A stretch of DNA of 64,000 nt. Source: GCA-002708315 sp963676635. GTDB taxonomy: Bacteria > Bacteroidota > Bacteroidia > Bacteroidales > F082. The DNA is taken from contig OY781105.1 in the NCBI GenBank assembly GCA_963676635.1, positions 744,001 through 808,000 on the forward strand. Direction: 5' to 3'. Shown piece by piece: positions 7,753 to 16,765 of the stretch. The position numbers and the translations under genes are program-made. The notes beneath the pieces are model-generated. The model was not told the origin of the DNA. It did no database searches and worked only from the letters and a program-made list of their open reading frames with translations. How positions within the stretch are numbered: position 1 is the stretch's first letter; every line of letters starts with the position of its first letter.

Positions 7753-9645
7753 ATGAGAAAATTATCATTAGCAATAATTATAATCATAATAACTTCTTTG
7801 TCATCAATATACGGACAAATAAGCATGAGATCACCACTGGAAATATCTGATGCTTTTGGCAGAGGAACTCGATCAGTTACAGGTAACCCCGGTGCTAATT
7901 ACTGGCAAAATCATTCAGACTACACCATAAAAGCTGTTCTGGATACAAAAAACAGCAGGCTAACAGGTGAAGAATCAGTTATCTATTATAATGAAAGCCC
8001 TGATACACTCTCTGAAATGGTAATAAGGTTGTACCCTGATTTCTTTAAGAAAGGCACTGCCAGATCATGGAATATTGGCGATACTGACCTCACAGATGGT
8101 ATGATTCTCAATAATATAAATGTCGACGGCACAACGTACAGCGAAAACAAAGGTGGTAATACATACCGGGCGAATACCAACCTTATCATAAGACTACAGG
8201 ATAAAATACTACCCGGCGAAAGCGCCACACTTGCTTTTAGCTGGGAAATGGAGATTCCGGTAAGAAGCTGGGCTCGTATGGGTAATTACGGCAACGGAAG
8301 AATCTTTGTGGCTTACTGGTATCCACAGATTGCCGTTTATGACGATATCGATGGATGGGATAAGATCTCTTATCTGGGCACAGTGGAATTTTATAATGAT
8401 TTCAACAACTATGATGTTACTATTGAAACTCCCTCTGGGTACATGATTTGGGCTACAGGCGAACTTATGAATATGGATGAGCTTTACAGACACAACATTG
8501 TTTCACAGTATGAGAAATCGAAAACCAGCGATGATGTTATCTCTGTTTTCACCGTTGAAGACTGCAGAAAAAACAAGGTTCTTAAATCTAAGGGTAAAAA
8601 CAGCTGGAATTTTGTTGCCAACCATGTACCTGATTTCACATTTGCTGCATCCAACGAATCAAACTGGGATGCAACATCTACAATTGCCGACCACACAACA
8701 GGCAGAAGGGTAAGTGTTGACGCCGTATATCCTGACTCTGTTGATAACTTCAACGAAGCAGCTGCCATAGCACAAAAAAGCGTACGTTTTATGGTTGACA
8801 GTCTGCCAGGCTACCCCTTCCCCTACCCTCACATAACATCATTCTGCAACGGCAGAAAAACAGGTGGTATGGAGTCGCCAATGATGGTTAATGAAAGTGA
8901 TCCCATAACAATGTCATCAACAGCTGGTCTTGTTTTCCATGAGATACTGCATACATATTTCCCCTTTTACATGGGTACCAACGAAAGAAAATATGCATGG
9001 ATGGACGAAGGGTGGGCAACATGGCTAACGTATGGCATTCTTCAGGAAGACTTTCCGGACGACAACTACATGGAAAGGATTACAAATGCCTTTGAAAATA
9101 TCAGCGGCAGGGAGAAAGATGTTCCTTTGATGTTCCTTTCATACTATATTACTGATTATCCAGCATACAGGGTGCATTCATATTACAGATCTGCATTATC
9201 ACTTAACTACTTATGTGAAGCACTGGGCGACAGCATCTTTAAAGAGTCGCTGCATGCATATATGGATAGTTGGAATGGTAAACACCCACTGCCAAACGAC
9301 TTCTTTAATACTTTTGAGAATGTGAGCAGACAGGATCTCGACTGGTTTTTTGTTCCGTGGTATTACAACAGAGATATGACTGATCTTAGCATTAAAAAGG
9401 TAACAAACGATAATAAAATAGTAATAGAAAACACAGGCGGAATACCCACACCAGTTGCTGTAACAACAGAATATACTGATGGCAGCCATGACGATATCTA
9501 CCTTAATGTTGCAGTATGGAAGAATGGACAACAAGCTATTATTATCGAAGGCAATCCTGAAAAAGAAATACAAAAGGTAACTCTTGGCAATAAGAATATT
9601 CCGGATGTTATTTCAGAAAATAATGAAATTATCTTCAACAACTAA
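7753..9645 (+). CDS. M1 family zinc metallopeptidase (secreted)
   Basis: 630 residues with a signal peptide ending near SIYGQ. The zinc motif HEILH begins at His396 (Glu397, His400) and the third ligand Glu419 follows 18 residues later in the sequence MDEGWATWL, the exact spacing of gluzincins. GGMES just upstream matches the M1 GxMEN exopeptidase motif with a changed last position. N-terminal beta-sandwich features are in place. Likely a periplasmic or outer-surface aminopeptidase. It sits in a tandem of secreted proteins, 13 bp after the upstream gene and 39 bp before the subtilase. Confidence 0.92.
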   Translation: MRKLSLAIIIIIITSLSSIYGQISMRSPLEISDAFGRGTRSVTGNPGANYWQNHSDYTIKAVLDTKNSRLTGEESVIYYNESPDTLSEMVIRLYPDFFKKGTARSWNIGDTDLTDGMILNNINVDGTTYSENKGGNTYRANTNLIIRLQDKILPGESATLAFSWEMEIPVRSWARMGNYGNGRIFVAYWYPQIAVYDDIDGWDKISYLGTVEFYNDFNNYDVTIETPSGYMIWATGELMNMDELYRHNIVSQYEKSKTSDDVISVFTVEDCRKNKVLKSKGKNSWNFVANHVPDFTFAASNESNWDATSTIADHTTGRRVSVDAVYPDSVDNFNEAAAIAQKSVRFMVDSLPGYPFPYPHITSFCNGRKTGGMESPMMVNESDPITMSSTAGLVFHEILHTYFPFYMGTNERKYAWMDEGWATWLTYGILQEDFPDDNYMERITNAFENISGREKDVPLMFLSYYITDYPAYRVHSYYRSALSLNYLCEALGDSIFKESLHAYMDSWNGKHPLPNDFFNTFENVSRQDLDWFFVPWYYNRDMTDLSIKKVTNDNKIVIENTGGIPTPVAVTTEYTDGSHDDIYLNVAVWKNGQQAIIIEGNPEKEIQKVTLGNKNIPDVISENNEIIFNN

Positions 9646-9684
9646 CACAACTAAATCAGGCATAATATTGTCATTAAACTAGTT

Positions 9685-11331
9685 ATGAGCATAAATAAGA
9701 ACATACTCACTTTAGCACTTATGCTAGCTGTAGTAAGCATCTACGGACAGATATCACCTGATAAGTATTTTATTCAGTTTACTGACAAATCTGATAGTAA
9801 ATACTCCATTGACCATCCTGAAGAATTTCTTACCCAGCGATCCATAAACAGAAGGATAAAGCAAAACATTGCAATTACAGAAACCGACCTTCCGGTTGTG
9901 GCTATATATGTAGAAGGAGTAAGAAATACGGGAGCACAGATACTTAATCCCACCAAATGGTTAAACGGTGTTACAATCTACACAGCCGACACAAATATTC
10001 TGCAGGATATTAATGCGCTGCCCTATGTAAGCAAAACCGTTAAGCTATCAGGAGATATACAATCGGTGACACCTGATAAATTCAATATTGATCCCGGAAC
10101 AACAACAAAATCTGTATCGAGTAACGATTATGGGTATTCATACGGACAAATTAATCAACTATCAGGAATATTGCTTCACGACAGTGGCTACAGCGGAGAA
10201 GACATGGTGATAGCCGTACTGGATGCAGGATTCACAGGCGTTCAGGAGCACCCTGTTTTTGATCATCTTTGGGACAACAACAGGATTCTGGGCACTAAGG
10301 ACTTTGTATATCAGGGTGGAGATGTATTCACCGGACATAGTCATGGTGAGATGGTCCTCTCATGCATGGGAGCATACCTTCCGGGAGAGATGATAGGTAC
10401 TGCCCCGGAAGCTTCATACTGGCTGCTTAGATCAGAAGATGCATCAAGCGAAACACTTATTGAAGAATATAACTGGGTGTCGGCGGCTGAGTTTGCCGAT
10501 AGTGTTGGTGCTGATGTTATAAACAGCTCACTGAGCTATGTATGGTTCGATAATTCTGTATGGAATCACACCCATGACCAAATGAACGGACATACTGCAC
10601 CTGCCAGTATTGGGGCATCATATGCAGCCCATACCGGAATATTCGTGTGTAACAGCGCCGGAAACTCGGTTGGTGTAACATGGGTAGGCTCTCCCGGAGA
10701 TGCTGACAGCATATGTACTGTAGGAGCAGTAATGCTAAATGGCGAACGTGCGTCCTTCAGCAGCGTAGGACCTACCGCTGATGGCAGGACAGTGCCTGTT
10801 GTAATGGCATGCGGACAAGGTGCTACAGTAGCTACAGGCACTAGCGACATAAACATAAACGCTAACGGCACATCATTCTCATCACCTATAATGGCAGGTA
10901 TGGTTGCATGCTTATGGCAAAAGCACTACAACCTTTCTGTACCAACAATTATGGAAGCCATTAAAAGCAGTGGCAACAATGCTGACAATCCCAATGACCT
11001 AATAGGATGGGGAATACCTGATTTTGTTGTAGCCGATTCTATTCTTACCACAATACATCCTCCTGTTAATAATCAAATAGCTGTGGGCGGTCCAAATCCC
11101 GCAACAAACATATATAATCTGAATATAATTAAAGAATCAGTTACTGATATCAGAGTGAAAATGTATTCTTACAATGGACAAATTATAATGGATAACAATT
11201 ATGAAGTTAGTGGTATATCGAAGATAATATCATTGAACAATGAAGTTTCACAAATTAATCCAGGATACTATTTTATCGAATTATCATCAGAGAATTATGA
11301 ACAAACAATACAACTGATAAAAATACAGTAA
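9685..11331 (+). CDS. Subtilisin-like S8 serine peptidase with T9SS sorting domain
   Basis: 548 residues. Signal peptide ends near SIYGQ. The triad is visible as Asp180 (VLDAGFTG), His220 (SHGEMV) and Ser397 (NGTSFSSP). An N-terminal propeptide-like region with KYFIQFTDK and FLTQRSINRR resembles other Bacteroidota S8 proteases. The last about 80 residues (PNPATNIYNLNI through a GYYFIELSS strand) form a T9SS type A sorting domain, so the protease should pass the outer membrane and be anchored or released. It follows the M1 peptidase and may act in the same extracellular proteolysis. Confidence 0.92.
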   Translation: MSINKNILTLALMLAVVSIYGQISPDKYFIQFTDKSDSKYSIDHPEEFLTQRSINRRIKQNIAITETDLPVVAIYVEGVRNTGAQILNPTKWLNGVTIYTADTNILQDINALPYVSKTVKLSGDIQSVTPDKFNIDPGTTTKSVSSNDYGYSYGQINQLSGILLHDSGYSGEDMVIAVLDAGFTGVQEHPVFDHLWDNNRILGTKDFVYQGGDVFTGHSHGEMVLSCMGAYLPGEMIGTAPEASYWLLRSEDASSETLIEEYNWVSAAEFADSVGADVINSSLSYVWFDNSVWNHTHDQMNGHTAPASIGASYAAHTGIFVCNSAGNSVGVTWVGSPGDADSICTVGAVMLNGERASFSSVGPTADGRTVPVVMACGQGATVATGTSDININANGTSFSSPIMAGMVACLWQKHYNLSVPTIMEAIKSSGNNADNPNDLIGWGIPDFVVADSILTTIHPPVNNQIAVGGPNPATNIYNLNIIKESVTDIRVKMYSYNGQIIMDNNYEVSGISKIISLNNEVSQINPGYYFIELSSENYEQTIQLIKIQ

Positions 11332-11456
11332 GATTACAACAATAAGCCAAATCCTTTTTAACAGTTGATTATGTGTTATTTAGAATTATTACGTATTTAA
11401 TTACATATGATAATATGTTCACAATTGAATTTTTTTTTCAACAATTAGCATCACAA

Positions 11457-11488
11457 TTGTTTAACCTTTTTATTAATTTTTACCTTTG
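11457..11488 (+). promoter_or_regulatory. Promoter for the DUF3276 gene
   Basis: TTGT at 11457-11460 and TACCTTTG at 11481-11488 are separated by 20 bp, fitting the Bacteroidetes -33/-7 arrangement. The rest of the AT-rich 220-bp gap between 11332 and 11552 shows no gene. Confidence 0.55.
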
Positions 11489-11552
11489 ACATTATAATTA
11501 TAAGAATAACTAAAAAAAATTATTGTAAAATTTTTGAAAATCTTAGACCAAT

Positions 11553-11915
11553 ATGCAAGGCAGAGAAAGAAGATTACAAAGAGATGAAATCTATTCAAAA
11601 AGGGTGAGAGCGGGAAAGCGAACATATTTTATTGATGTAAAAGCTACACGATCAAAAGAACAATATCTCACTATAACAGAAAGTACGCGCCGTTTTAATG
11701 AAGGACGTGGCAAATTTGTTTTTGACAAGCATACTATATTTCTGTATCCTGAAGATTTTGACAAATTCGTAAACGGTTTAACCGATGCAATCTCATATAT
11801 CGAAAATGGCGGAAGTAAGTCTGAAGTTTTAGAAACAGAAGATGACAACCAAAATGACATTAATACAGGCATCGATGTTAATTTTGAAGATTTGGGTAAT
11901 GATATTACTGAATAA
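11553..11915 (+). CDS. PUR-alpha/beta/gamma-like DNA/RNA-binding protein (DUF3276)
   Basis: 120 residues. The N-terminal two thirds form one PUR repeat: basic start with RERRLQRDEIYSKRVRAGKR, then YFIDVKATRSKEQYLTITES and a KFVFDKHTIFLYPEDFDKF strand-helix end, as in DUF3276 proteins of Bacteroidetes and the related Borrelia BpuR. The last about 30 residues are acidic and probably disordered. The family binds single-stranded nucleic acid and can act as a regulator. Transcribed from its own promoter, upstream of parAB. Confidence 0.88.
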   Translation: MQGRERRLQRDEIYSKRVRAGKRTYFIDVKATRSKEQYLTITESTRRFNEGRGKFVFDKHTIFLYPEDFDKFVNGLTDAISYIENGGSKSEVLETEDDNQNDINTGIDVNFEDLGNDITE

Positions 11916-11986
11916 TAATTTTATCCTCAAGACTACTAATGTTGATAAAAATTACATTCATTTAATATACTTTTAACCATATATGC

Positions 11987-11994
11987 TACTTTTG
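11987..11994 (+). promoter_or_regulatory. -7 promoter element for parAB
   Basis: TACTTTTG, 37 bp before the parA ATG, matches TAnnTTTG. It is the likely main promoter for parA-parB and possibly the following genes. Confidence 0.5.
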
Positions 11995-12031
11995 TAAGCT
12001 GTCAATAATACAAAAAAAGGAGTTAATAAGA

Positions 12032-12835
12032 ATGGGAAAAACCATAGCCGTAACAAATCAAAAAGGAGGAGTTGGCAAAACAACTACTTCAATTAATCTT
12101 GCCGCTAGTTTAGCAGTTCTTGAGTACAAAACACTTATTGTTGATGCTGACCCACAGGCAAACGCAACTTCCGGAATTGGTTTCGATCCTAAAAATGTTC
12201 AGGCCAGCATTTATGAATGTATCATTGACAATATCAATGTTGAGAATGTAATACTCCACACCAGCACCCCAAATCTTGATTTACTACCAGCCCACATTGA
12301 TCTTGTTGGAGCAGAAATTGAGATTATAGACATGAACGAACGCGAGAAGTTGATGTCAAGAGTACTGGAGCCAGTAAGAGAAAAGTACGATTTCATTATA
12401 ATCGACTGCTCACCGTCACTGGGGCTTATTACAGTTAATGCTCTGGCAGCTTCTGATTCTGTTATTATCCCTGTTCAATGTGAGTACTTTGCGCTGGAAG
12501 GTCTGGGAAAACTACTCAACACAATAAAGATTGTACAGTCAAGGCTCAATGAGAAGCTTGATATTGAAGGCATCCTGCTTACTATGTTCGATGTAAGATT
12601 GCGTCTTTCCAAACAGGTTGTTGAAGAAGTAAAAACACACTTCCAGCAAATGGTGTTTAACACAATTATTAACAGAAACACTAAATTAAGTGAAGCACCA
12701 AGCTTTGGTGATTCAATAATTATGCATGACGCAAACAGTACAGGTGCCATAAATTATCTTAACTTTGCCAGAGAGATTCTGCAAAAGAATAATATGACAC
12801 TATTAAAAAACGACGATAAAGTTATCAATGAGTAA
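12032..12835 (+). CDS. parA: Chromosome partitioning ATPase ParA (Soj)
   Basis: 267 residues. The deviant Walker A box KGGVGKTTT is at residues 11-19, with the signature Lys before the glycines. DADPQANATSG and the FIIIDCSPSLGLIT segment (Walker A' and B) follow. It is a short chromosomal-type ParA with no N-terminal DNA-binding domain, immediately followed by parB with an 8-bp overlap. It should cooperate with ParB to segregate the origin region, so the window is chromosomal and perhaps near the origin, although no parS or dnaA is seen. Confidence 0.95.
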   Translation: MGKTIAVTNQKGGVGKTTTSINLAASLAVLEYKTLIVDADPQANATSGIGFDPKNVQASIYECIIDNINVENVILHTSTPNLDLLPAHIDLVGAEIEIIDMNEREKLMSRVLEPVREKYDFIIIDCSPSLGLITVNALAASDSVIIPVQCEYFALEGLGKLLNTIKIVQSRLNEKLDIEGILLTMFDVRLRLSKQVVEEVKTHFQQMVFNTIINRNTKLSEAPSFGDSIIMHDANSTGAINYLNFAREILQKNNMTLLKNDDKVINE

Positions 12836-13727
12836 TAAAGGTAAAAGGAAAGCATTGGGAAGAGGGCTGGATTCGATATTATCGAGTCCGGAGACTGACA
12901 TTACTTCTGAGGATATAAGTGGGAAATTCGTTGCCGGTGCAATTGCAGAGATCCCTGTAGAAAAAATTGAGACAAATCCTTTTCAACCGCGCACAAAGTT
13001 TGTAGAAGAACAGATAACTGAACTATGTGAATCCATAAAAACACAAGGCATAATACAGCCAATCACTGTGAGAAAGATGGGTTTCGATAAGTACCAGATT
13101 ATATCAGGTGAGAGACGATTTAGAGCATCTCAGCTCGCCGGTCTGGATAGTGTTCCTGCCTTTATCCGTGTAGCTGATGATGAACAGATGCTGGAACTGG
13201 CTTTAATAGAAAATATCCACCGTGAGGATCTTAACGCTATTGAAATAGCAATCAGTTATCAACGTCTGCTGGAAGAAGTTAACCTAACACAGGAAGAACT
13301 TAGCGAGAAAATTGGCAAGAGCCGTTCTGCTATTTCAAACTTCCTGAGGTTGTTAAAACTCCCTCCAAAGGTTCAAATAGCTGTCCGTGATAAATATATC
13401 ACCATGGGACATGCCAGAGCACTCATTACCTTACCTGATGTTAAAACTCAGGAGAGAATTCTTAATAATATTGTCGACAAAGATTTAAGTGTCAGGCAAA
13501 CAGAAGAACTTGCACGTGCTTACGCTGAAAAAGCAACAGCTGGCAGCAAGAATAAGAAAGAGAAAACAGATATCCCTTCCAGGTTTAAGGAAGTACCGGC
13601 TAAACTTAGTATGAAGCTGGGCACAAAAGTAAATCTTAAACGAAACAATAACGGACAAGGTACTATCGTTATCAGCTTTAATAACGATGAAGATCTTGAT
13701 AAGATAATCAAGTCAATCGAAGGCTAA
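12828..13727 (+). CDS. parB: Chromosome partitioning protein ParB (Spo0J)
   Basis: 299 residues. Starts with KALGRGLDSILSS, the N-terminal ParA-stimulating segment. The CTP-binding/ParB-box region contains NPFQPR and SGERRFRAS, and a helix-turn-helix occupies LSEKIGKSRSAISNFLRLL. The C-terminal part is the dimerisation domain. Its start lies inside the end of parA, so translation is probably coupled. No consensus parS (TGTTTCACGTGAAACA) was found by eye nearby. Confidence 0.95.
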   Translation: MSNKGKRKALGRGLDSILSSPETDITSEDISGKFVAGAIAEIPVEKIETNPFQPRTKFVEEQITELCESIKTQGIIQPITVRKMGFDKYQIISGERRFRASQLAGLDSVPAFIRVADDEQMLELALIENIHREDLNAIEIAISYQRLLEEVNLTQEELSEKIGKSRSAISNFLRLLKLPPKVQIAVRDKYITMGHARALITLPDVKTQERILNNIVDKDLSVRQTEELARAYAEKATAGSKNKKEKTDIPSRFKEVPAKLSMKLGTKVNLKRNNNGQGTIVISFNNDEDLDKIIKSIEG

Positions 13728-13737
13728 TTTTATTGTT

Positions 13738-14331
13738 TTGAAACAATTATCCACAAGCTTAATTTATTTGTGCATTATCATAATACTGGTAATGGTGTCA
13801 GCTAATAGTGCGTATGCTGATAATGAGAAGAAGAAGGATACTACTACTGCTAAAGTTCACTCTCCCAAAAAAGCTACTTTACTTTCACTTGCCCCGGGAG
13901 CAGGTCAGATTTACAACAAAAAGTACTGGAAGCTGCCCATCGTTTATGCTGGCTTTGGCGTTACAGGTTATTTCGCTTTCTGGAACAGAGATGAATATAT
14001 AAAATATAACAAAGCCTATATTTGTCTGGATCAAGAGGGTGATGAATGTACTAATCCTTTGGCGGAGAAATATGATCTTAACGATTTGGAAACTTTAAAA
14101 GATTACTACCGAAGGAACATGGAGCTTTCCTTTATTCTAATGGGTGCATGGTATGTGTTACAGATGCTGGATGCTACTGTTGATGCACATCTGTACTATT
14201 GGAATGTAGATGAGAACCTAAGCGTAAGGGTTGCCCCTGTTATTCAGCAACCCGGCATGCGGTTACCACCGCCGGGAGCTCCTTCCCCTGTCCCTAATCA
14301 TAACGGACTGCAAATAACTGTCTCGTTTTAA
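13738..14331 (+). CDS. DUF5683 protein (secreted or membrane-associated)
   Basis: 197 residues if translation starts at the TTG at 13738. That start is needed to give a complete signal peptide (hydrophobic core LIYLCIIIILVMVSA); the next ATG would cut into it. The core KKATLLSLAPGAGQIYNKKYWKLPIVYAG is typical of DUF5683, followed by a second hydrophobic stretch and a Pro-rich tail. Proteins of this family commonly lie beside parAB in Bacteroidetes, as here (10 bp after parB). Role unknown. Confidence 0.85.
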   Translation: MKQLSTSLIYLCIIIILVMVSANSAYADNEKKKDTTTAKVHSPKKATLLSLAPGAGQIYNKKYWKLPIVYAGFGVTGYFAFWNRDEYIKYNKAYICLDQEGDECTNPLAEKYDLNDLETLKDYYRRNMELSFILMGAWYVLQMLDATVDAHLYYWNVDENLSVRVAPVIQQPGMRLPPPGAPSPVPNHNGLQITVSF

Positions 14332-14365
14332 CATTAAACATTGAACTTTGAACATTGAACTTAAA
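14331..14365 (+). repeat. Heptamer array acattga/actttga
   Basis: Five 7-bp units (acattaa, acattga, actttga, acattga, acttaaa) fill the gap between DUF5683 and dapB, ending 8 bp before the dapB ATG. Confidence 0.65.
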
Positions 14366-14373
14366 CTTCTGAC

Positions 14374-15096
14374 ATGGAAATTATAATCTCAGGATACGGC
14401 AGAATGGGTAAGGAAGTTGAATCCATCTGCAATGAAAGAAATCATAAAATAATTGCTGTGGTCGATAACCATAAAGAGTGGGATAATCTCAGCATTGAAG
14501 CTGGCAGCAATCCCGTAGTTATTGACTTTAGTCTGCCTGATGAAGCTATTAAGGTATTTGAACATTGTTTTACAAATAATCTGCCTGTGGTTACAGGAAC
14601 AACAGGATGGTATGATGATCTTGACAAGGTTAAAAAAGCATGTACCAACAACAATGGCACATTCATGTATTCACCAAACTTCAGTATCGGTGTAAACTTA
14701 TTCTTCAAGACCAATGAATATCTGGCTAAGCTGATGTCGAAAATCAATAATTACAATGTGTGGATCAATGAAGTACATCATATTCATAAAAAAGATGAAC
14801 CAAGTGGTACTGCAATAAAAACTGTAAATCAGATTTTACAGAATAACGACAGATTCACATCCTGGGATCTGAATGAAAAAAAGGGCACCACCAGCATTCC
14901 TGTTTTTTCCTTCCGCGAAGGTGAAATAACCGGACAGCATGAGGTTGTCTGGGATTCTGAAGAAGATGTTATTGAACTGGCTCATGAAGCTAAAAGTCGC
15001 AAAGGCTTTGCATTAGGTGCTGTAGTAGCTGCTGAATTTATTCTTGGCAAAAAAGGATTCTATACTATGGACGACATGCTTAATGAGATTATGTGA
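14374..15096 (+). CDS. dapB: 4-hydroxy-tetrahydrodipicolinate reductase
   Basis: 240 residues, a compact DapB of the Bacteroidetes type. NAD(P)-binding GYGRMG at residues 7-12, VTGTTGW at about 73-79, SPNFSIGVNLFF for the second signature, and the catalytic EVHHIHKKDEPSGTA segment with the Lys needed for substrate binding. It reduces HTPA in lysine and diaminopimelate synthesis, so it supplies the cell wall. Its stop overlaps the start of the following lipoprotein gene by 4 bp. Confidence 0.95.
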   Translation: MEIIISGYGRMGKEVESICNERNHKIIAVVDNHKEWDNLSIEAGSNPVVIDFSLPDEAIKVFEHCFTNNLPVVTGTTGWYDDLDKVKKACTNNNGTFMYSPNFSIGVNLFFKTNEYLAKLMSKINNYNVWINEVHHIHKKDEPSGTAIKTVNQILQNNDRFTSWDLNEKKGTTSIPVFSFREGEITGQHEVVWDSEEDVIELAHEAKSRKGFALGAVVAAEFILGKKGFYTMDDMLNEIM

Positions 15097-15539
15097 TGAG
15101 AAATACTGTTATAAATATTTTTGTAATTATACTGATTCTTTCTCTTTCCGGATGTGGCACATCGAAAAAGTCTGCTTCGGTTAATACTGTTGACGATTGC
15201 CACACAATGAGTTTTACTAACTTACCACTTAGTCAGATTGATACAGACCAATACACCATCGATTCTTTGTTTATTATTAATGATTGTCTGAATATAATGG
15301 TTAGCTATGATGGAGGGTGTGGCAACGCAGATTTTGAACTGTTTTTTACGGACATTGTTATGGAGTCCTCTCCTCCTCAAACAACATTAATGCTTAAACT
15401 TATTGATAATGACCCATGTAGGTCGATTATCACACGTCAGTTGCCCTTTAATATTAGCTTTTTTAAAGACTATGCAGAAAAAGGTGGTATTATTATTAAT
15501 GTTGGTGGTAAAAAGGTTAAGTACAATAAATTTAAGTAA
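15093..15539 (+). CDS. Small lipoprotein of unknown function
   Basis: 148 residues with a lipoprotein signal ending in LSLSGC (Cys21). The mature part has several Cys (DDCHT, NDCLN, GGCGN, DPCRS), which could form disulfides in the periplasm. Its start overlaps the dapB stop (ATGA arrangement), so it is cotranslated with dapB. In other Bacteroidetes I recall a signal peptidase gene often following dapB; here this lipoprotein takes that place. No family recognised. Confidence 0.75.
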   Translation: MMRNTVINIFVIILILSLSGCGTSKKSASVNTVDDCHTMSFTNLPLSQIDTDQYTIDSLFIINDCLNIMVSYDGGCGNADFELFFTDIVMESSPPQTTLMLKLIDNDPCRSIITRQLPFNISFFKDYAEKGGIIINVGGKKVKYNKFK

Positions 15540-15586
15540 AACAAAACCCCGATAGCATTCTGATCATTAACCTCATAAATCAAGAA

Positions 15587-16765
15587 TTATAACTCAAAAC
15601 TAAGTTTGGCTTTCTTTCTAAGATAAAACAACCTCCACATCAACAACATATAAGCTACAGCCATAAGATAAACCAGATGAAAGAACTGCGGTTCAACATC
15701 CTTCCACGTACCTCCCATTACATAAAGCTTTGTCATAGCTTCCATTATGGGGGTTGTAGGGATTATAGCCGACAACCATTGTAATGGCAGCGGCATTGAT
15801 GAAACAGGCCATGAATACCCTGAAAGCAGAAAGAACGGATATGATGTAAATGCCAATATCTCCATAAATCTTACCTGACTCTTTATAAACGTCCCCGCGA
15901 GAACAGCTATCAGCATTATAAGCCAAAAGAACACAATGGAAATAACAAACATGGAAACCACAGAACCATTAACAGGAAGCTTGAAGAACGGAAAGATAAC
16001 AGCTGTAAACAAAATAAGGTACGCAATAAAAAGAAACAGGTAGTAGGATGTTTTTCCAAAGAAATAATTACTAACGCCATAGGAACCGCCAGTAAGAAAC
16101 TCCGACAATAAACCACGTTCGTTATCACGTGCCACACTCTCACCCAATCCGATTAGCAATGTTTGCTGTAGTATCAGAAAGAACAATCCTGGTAGCAAAA
16201 ACCCTCCATAGCTGTTAATCACGTTATATATGGGGTTTACCTGCGACTGCACAGGGTTTATAAGTTGCATAGCCACAGGAGCACCTATTTTATTCATCAT
16301 ATAGTACTTCAGCCTTATCCCCGACCCTACTGTTAGCATCACTTCATTAACAGCCATATTCAGATCGTTGGATGGTAAAAACCGCGTTGTATTCAGATAC
16401 AGTTTGAGGTCAGCGCCTTCCATACGCTTCAGCTCTTTCTCAAACCCCTTAGGAAAGACAACAAATCCCTGTACTTCCAAATCCTGCAATTTCTCAACAC
16501 CATCTTCATAATCTTCCAGATAACCCACAAGATCAATCTTCTGACTTGCTGATAACAATCGCGAGAACTCACGGGATATTTCGGTGTTATCGTAATCAAC
16601 AACAGCGAAACGTATCTGATCCAAATCTTTCTTCAGATAAATAGAACCCAGGAAAAAAGCATACAATACAGGAGCAATAATTACTGTCAGCAGGATACTA
16701 TGATCGCTGATAACAATCCTGAGCTCGTTATTAAATATCTCTTTTATTTTCTTCCTGTCAATCAT
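15587..16765 (-). CDS. ABC-2 type permease, second of a pair
   Basis: 392 residues. One N-terminal membrane helix (residues about 21-45), a large periplasmic domain and about five C-terminal helices, the ABC2_membrane_3 layout of YbhR/YhhJ-type exporters. INPVQSQVNPIYNVINSYGGFLLPGL matches the conserved segment before the helix cluster. Overlaps the preceding permease gene by 8 bp and is the last gene of the tolC-hlyD-permease-permease operon. No ATPase gene accompanies it. Confidence 0.88.
   Translation of the reverse strand: MIDRKKIKEIFNNELRIVISDHSILLTVIIAPVLYAFFLGSIYLKKDLDQIRFAVVDYDNTEISREFSRLLSASQKIDLVGYLEDYEDGVEKLQDLEVQGFVVFPKGFEKELKRMEGADLKLYLNTTRFLPSNDLNMAVNEVMLTVGSGIRLKYYMMNKIGAPVAMQLINPVQSQVNPIYNVINSYGGFLLPGLFFLILQQTLLIGLGESVARDNERGLLSEFLTGGSYGVSNYFFGKTSYYLFLFIAYLILFTAVIFPFFKLPVNGSVVSMFVISIVFFWLIMLIAVLAGTFIKSQVRFMEILAFTSYPFFLLSGYSWPVSSMPLPLQWLSAIIPTTPIMEAMTKLYVMGGTWKDVEPQFFHLVYLMAVAYMLLMWRLFYLRKKAKLSFEL

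Noticed and set aside
8497..8515. ttgtttcacagtatgag as a parS-like site near parAB
   Set aside because: Only half of the TGTTTCACGTGAAACA palindrome is present, inside the M1 peptidase gene. No true parS was seen.
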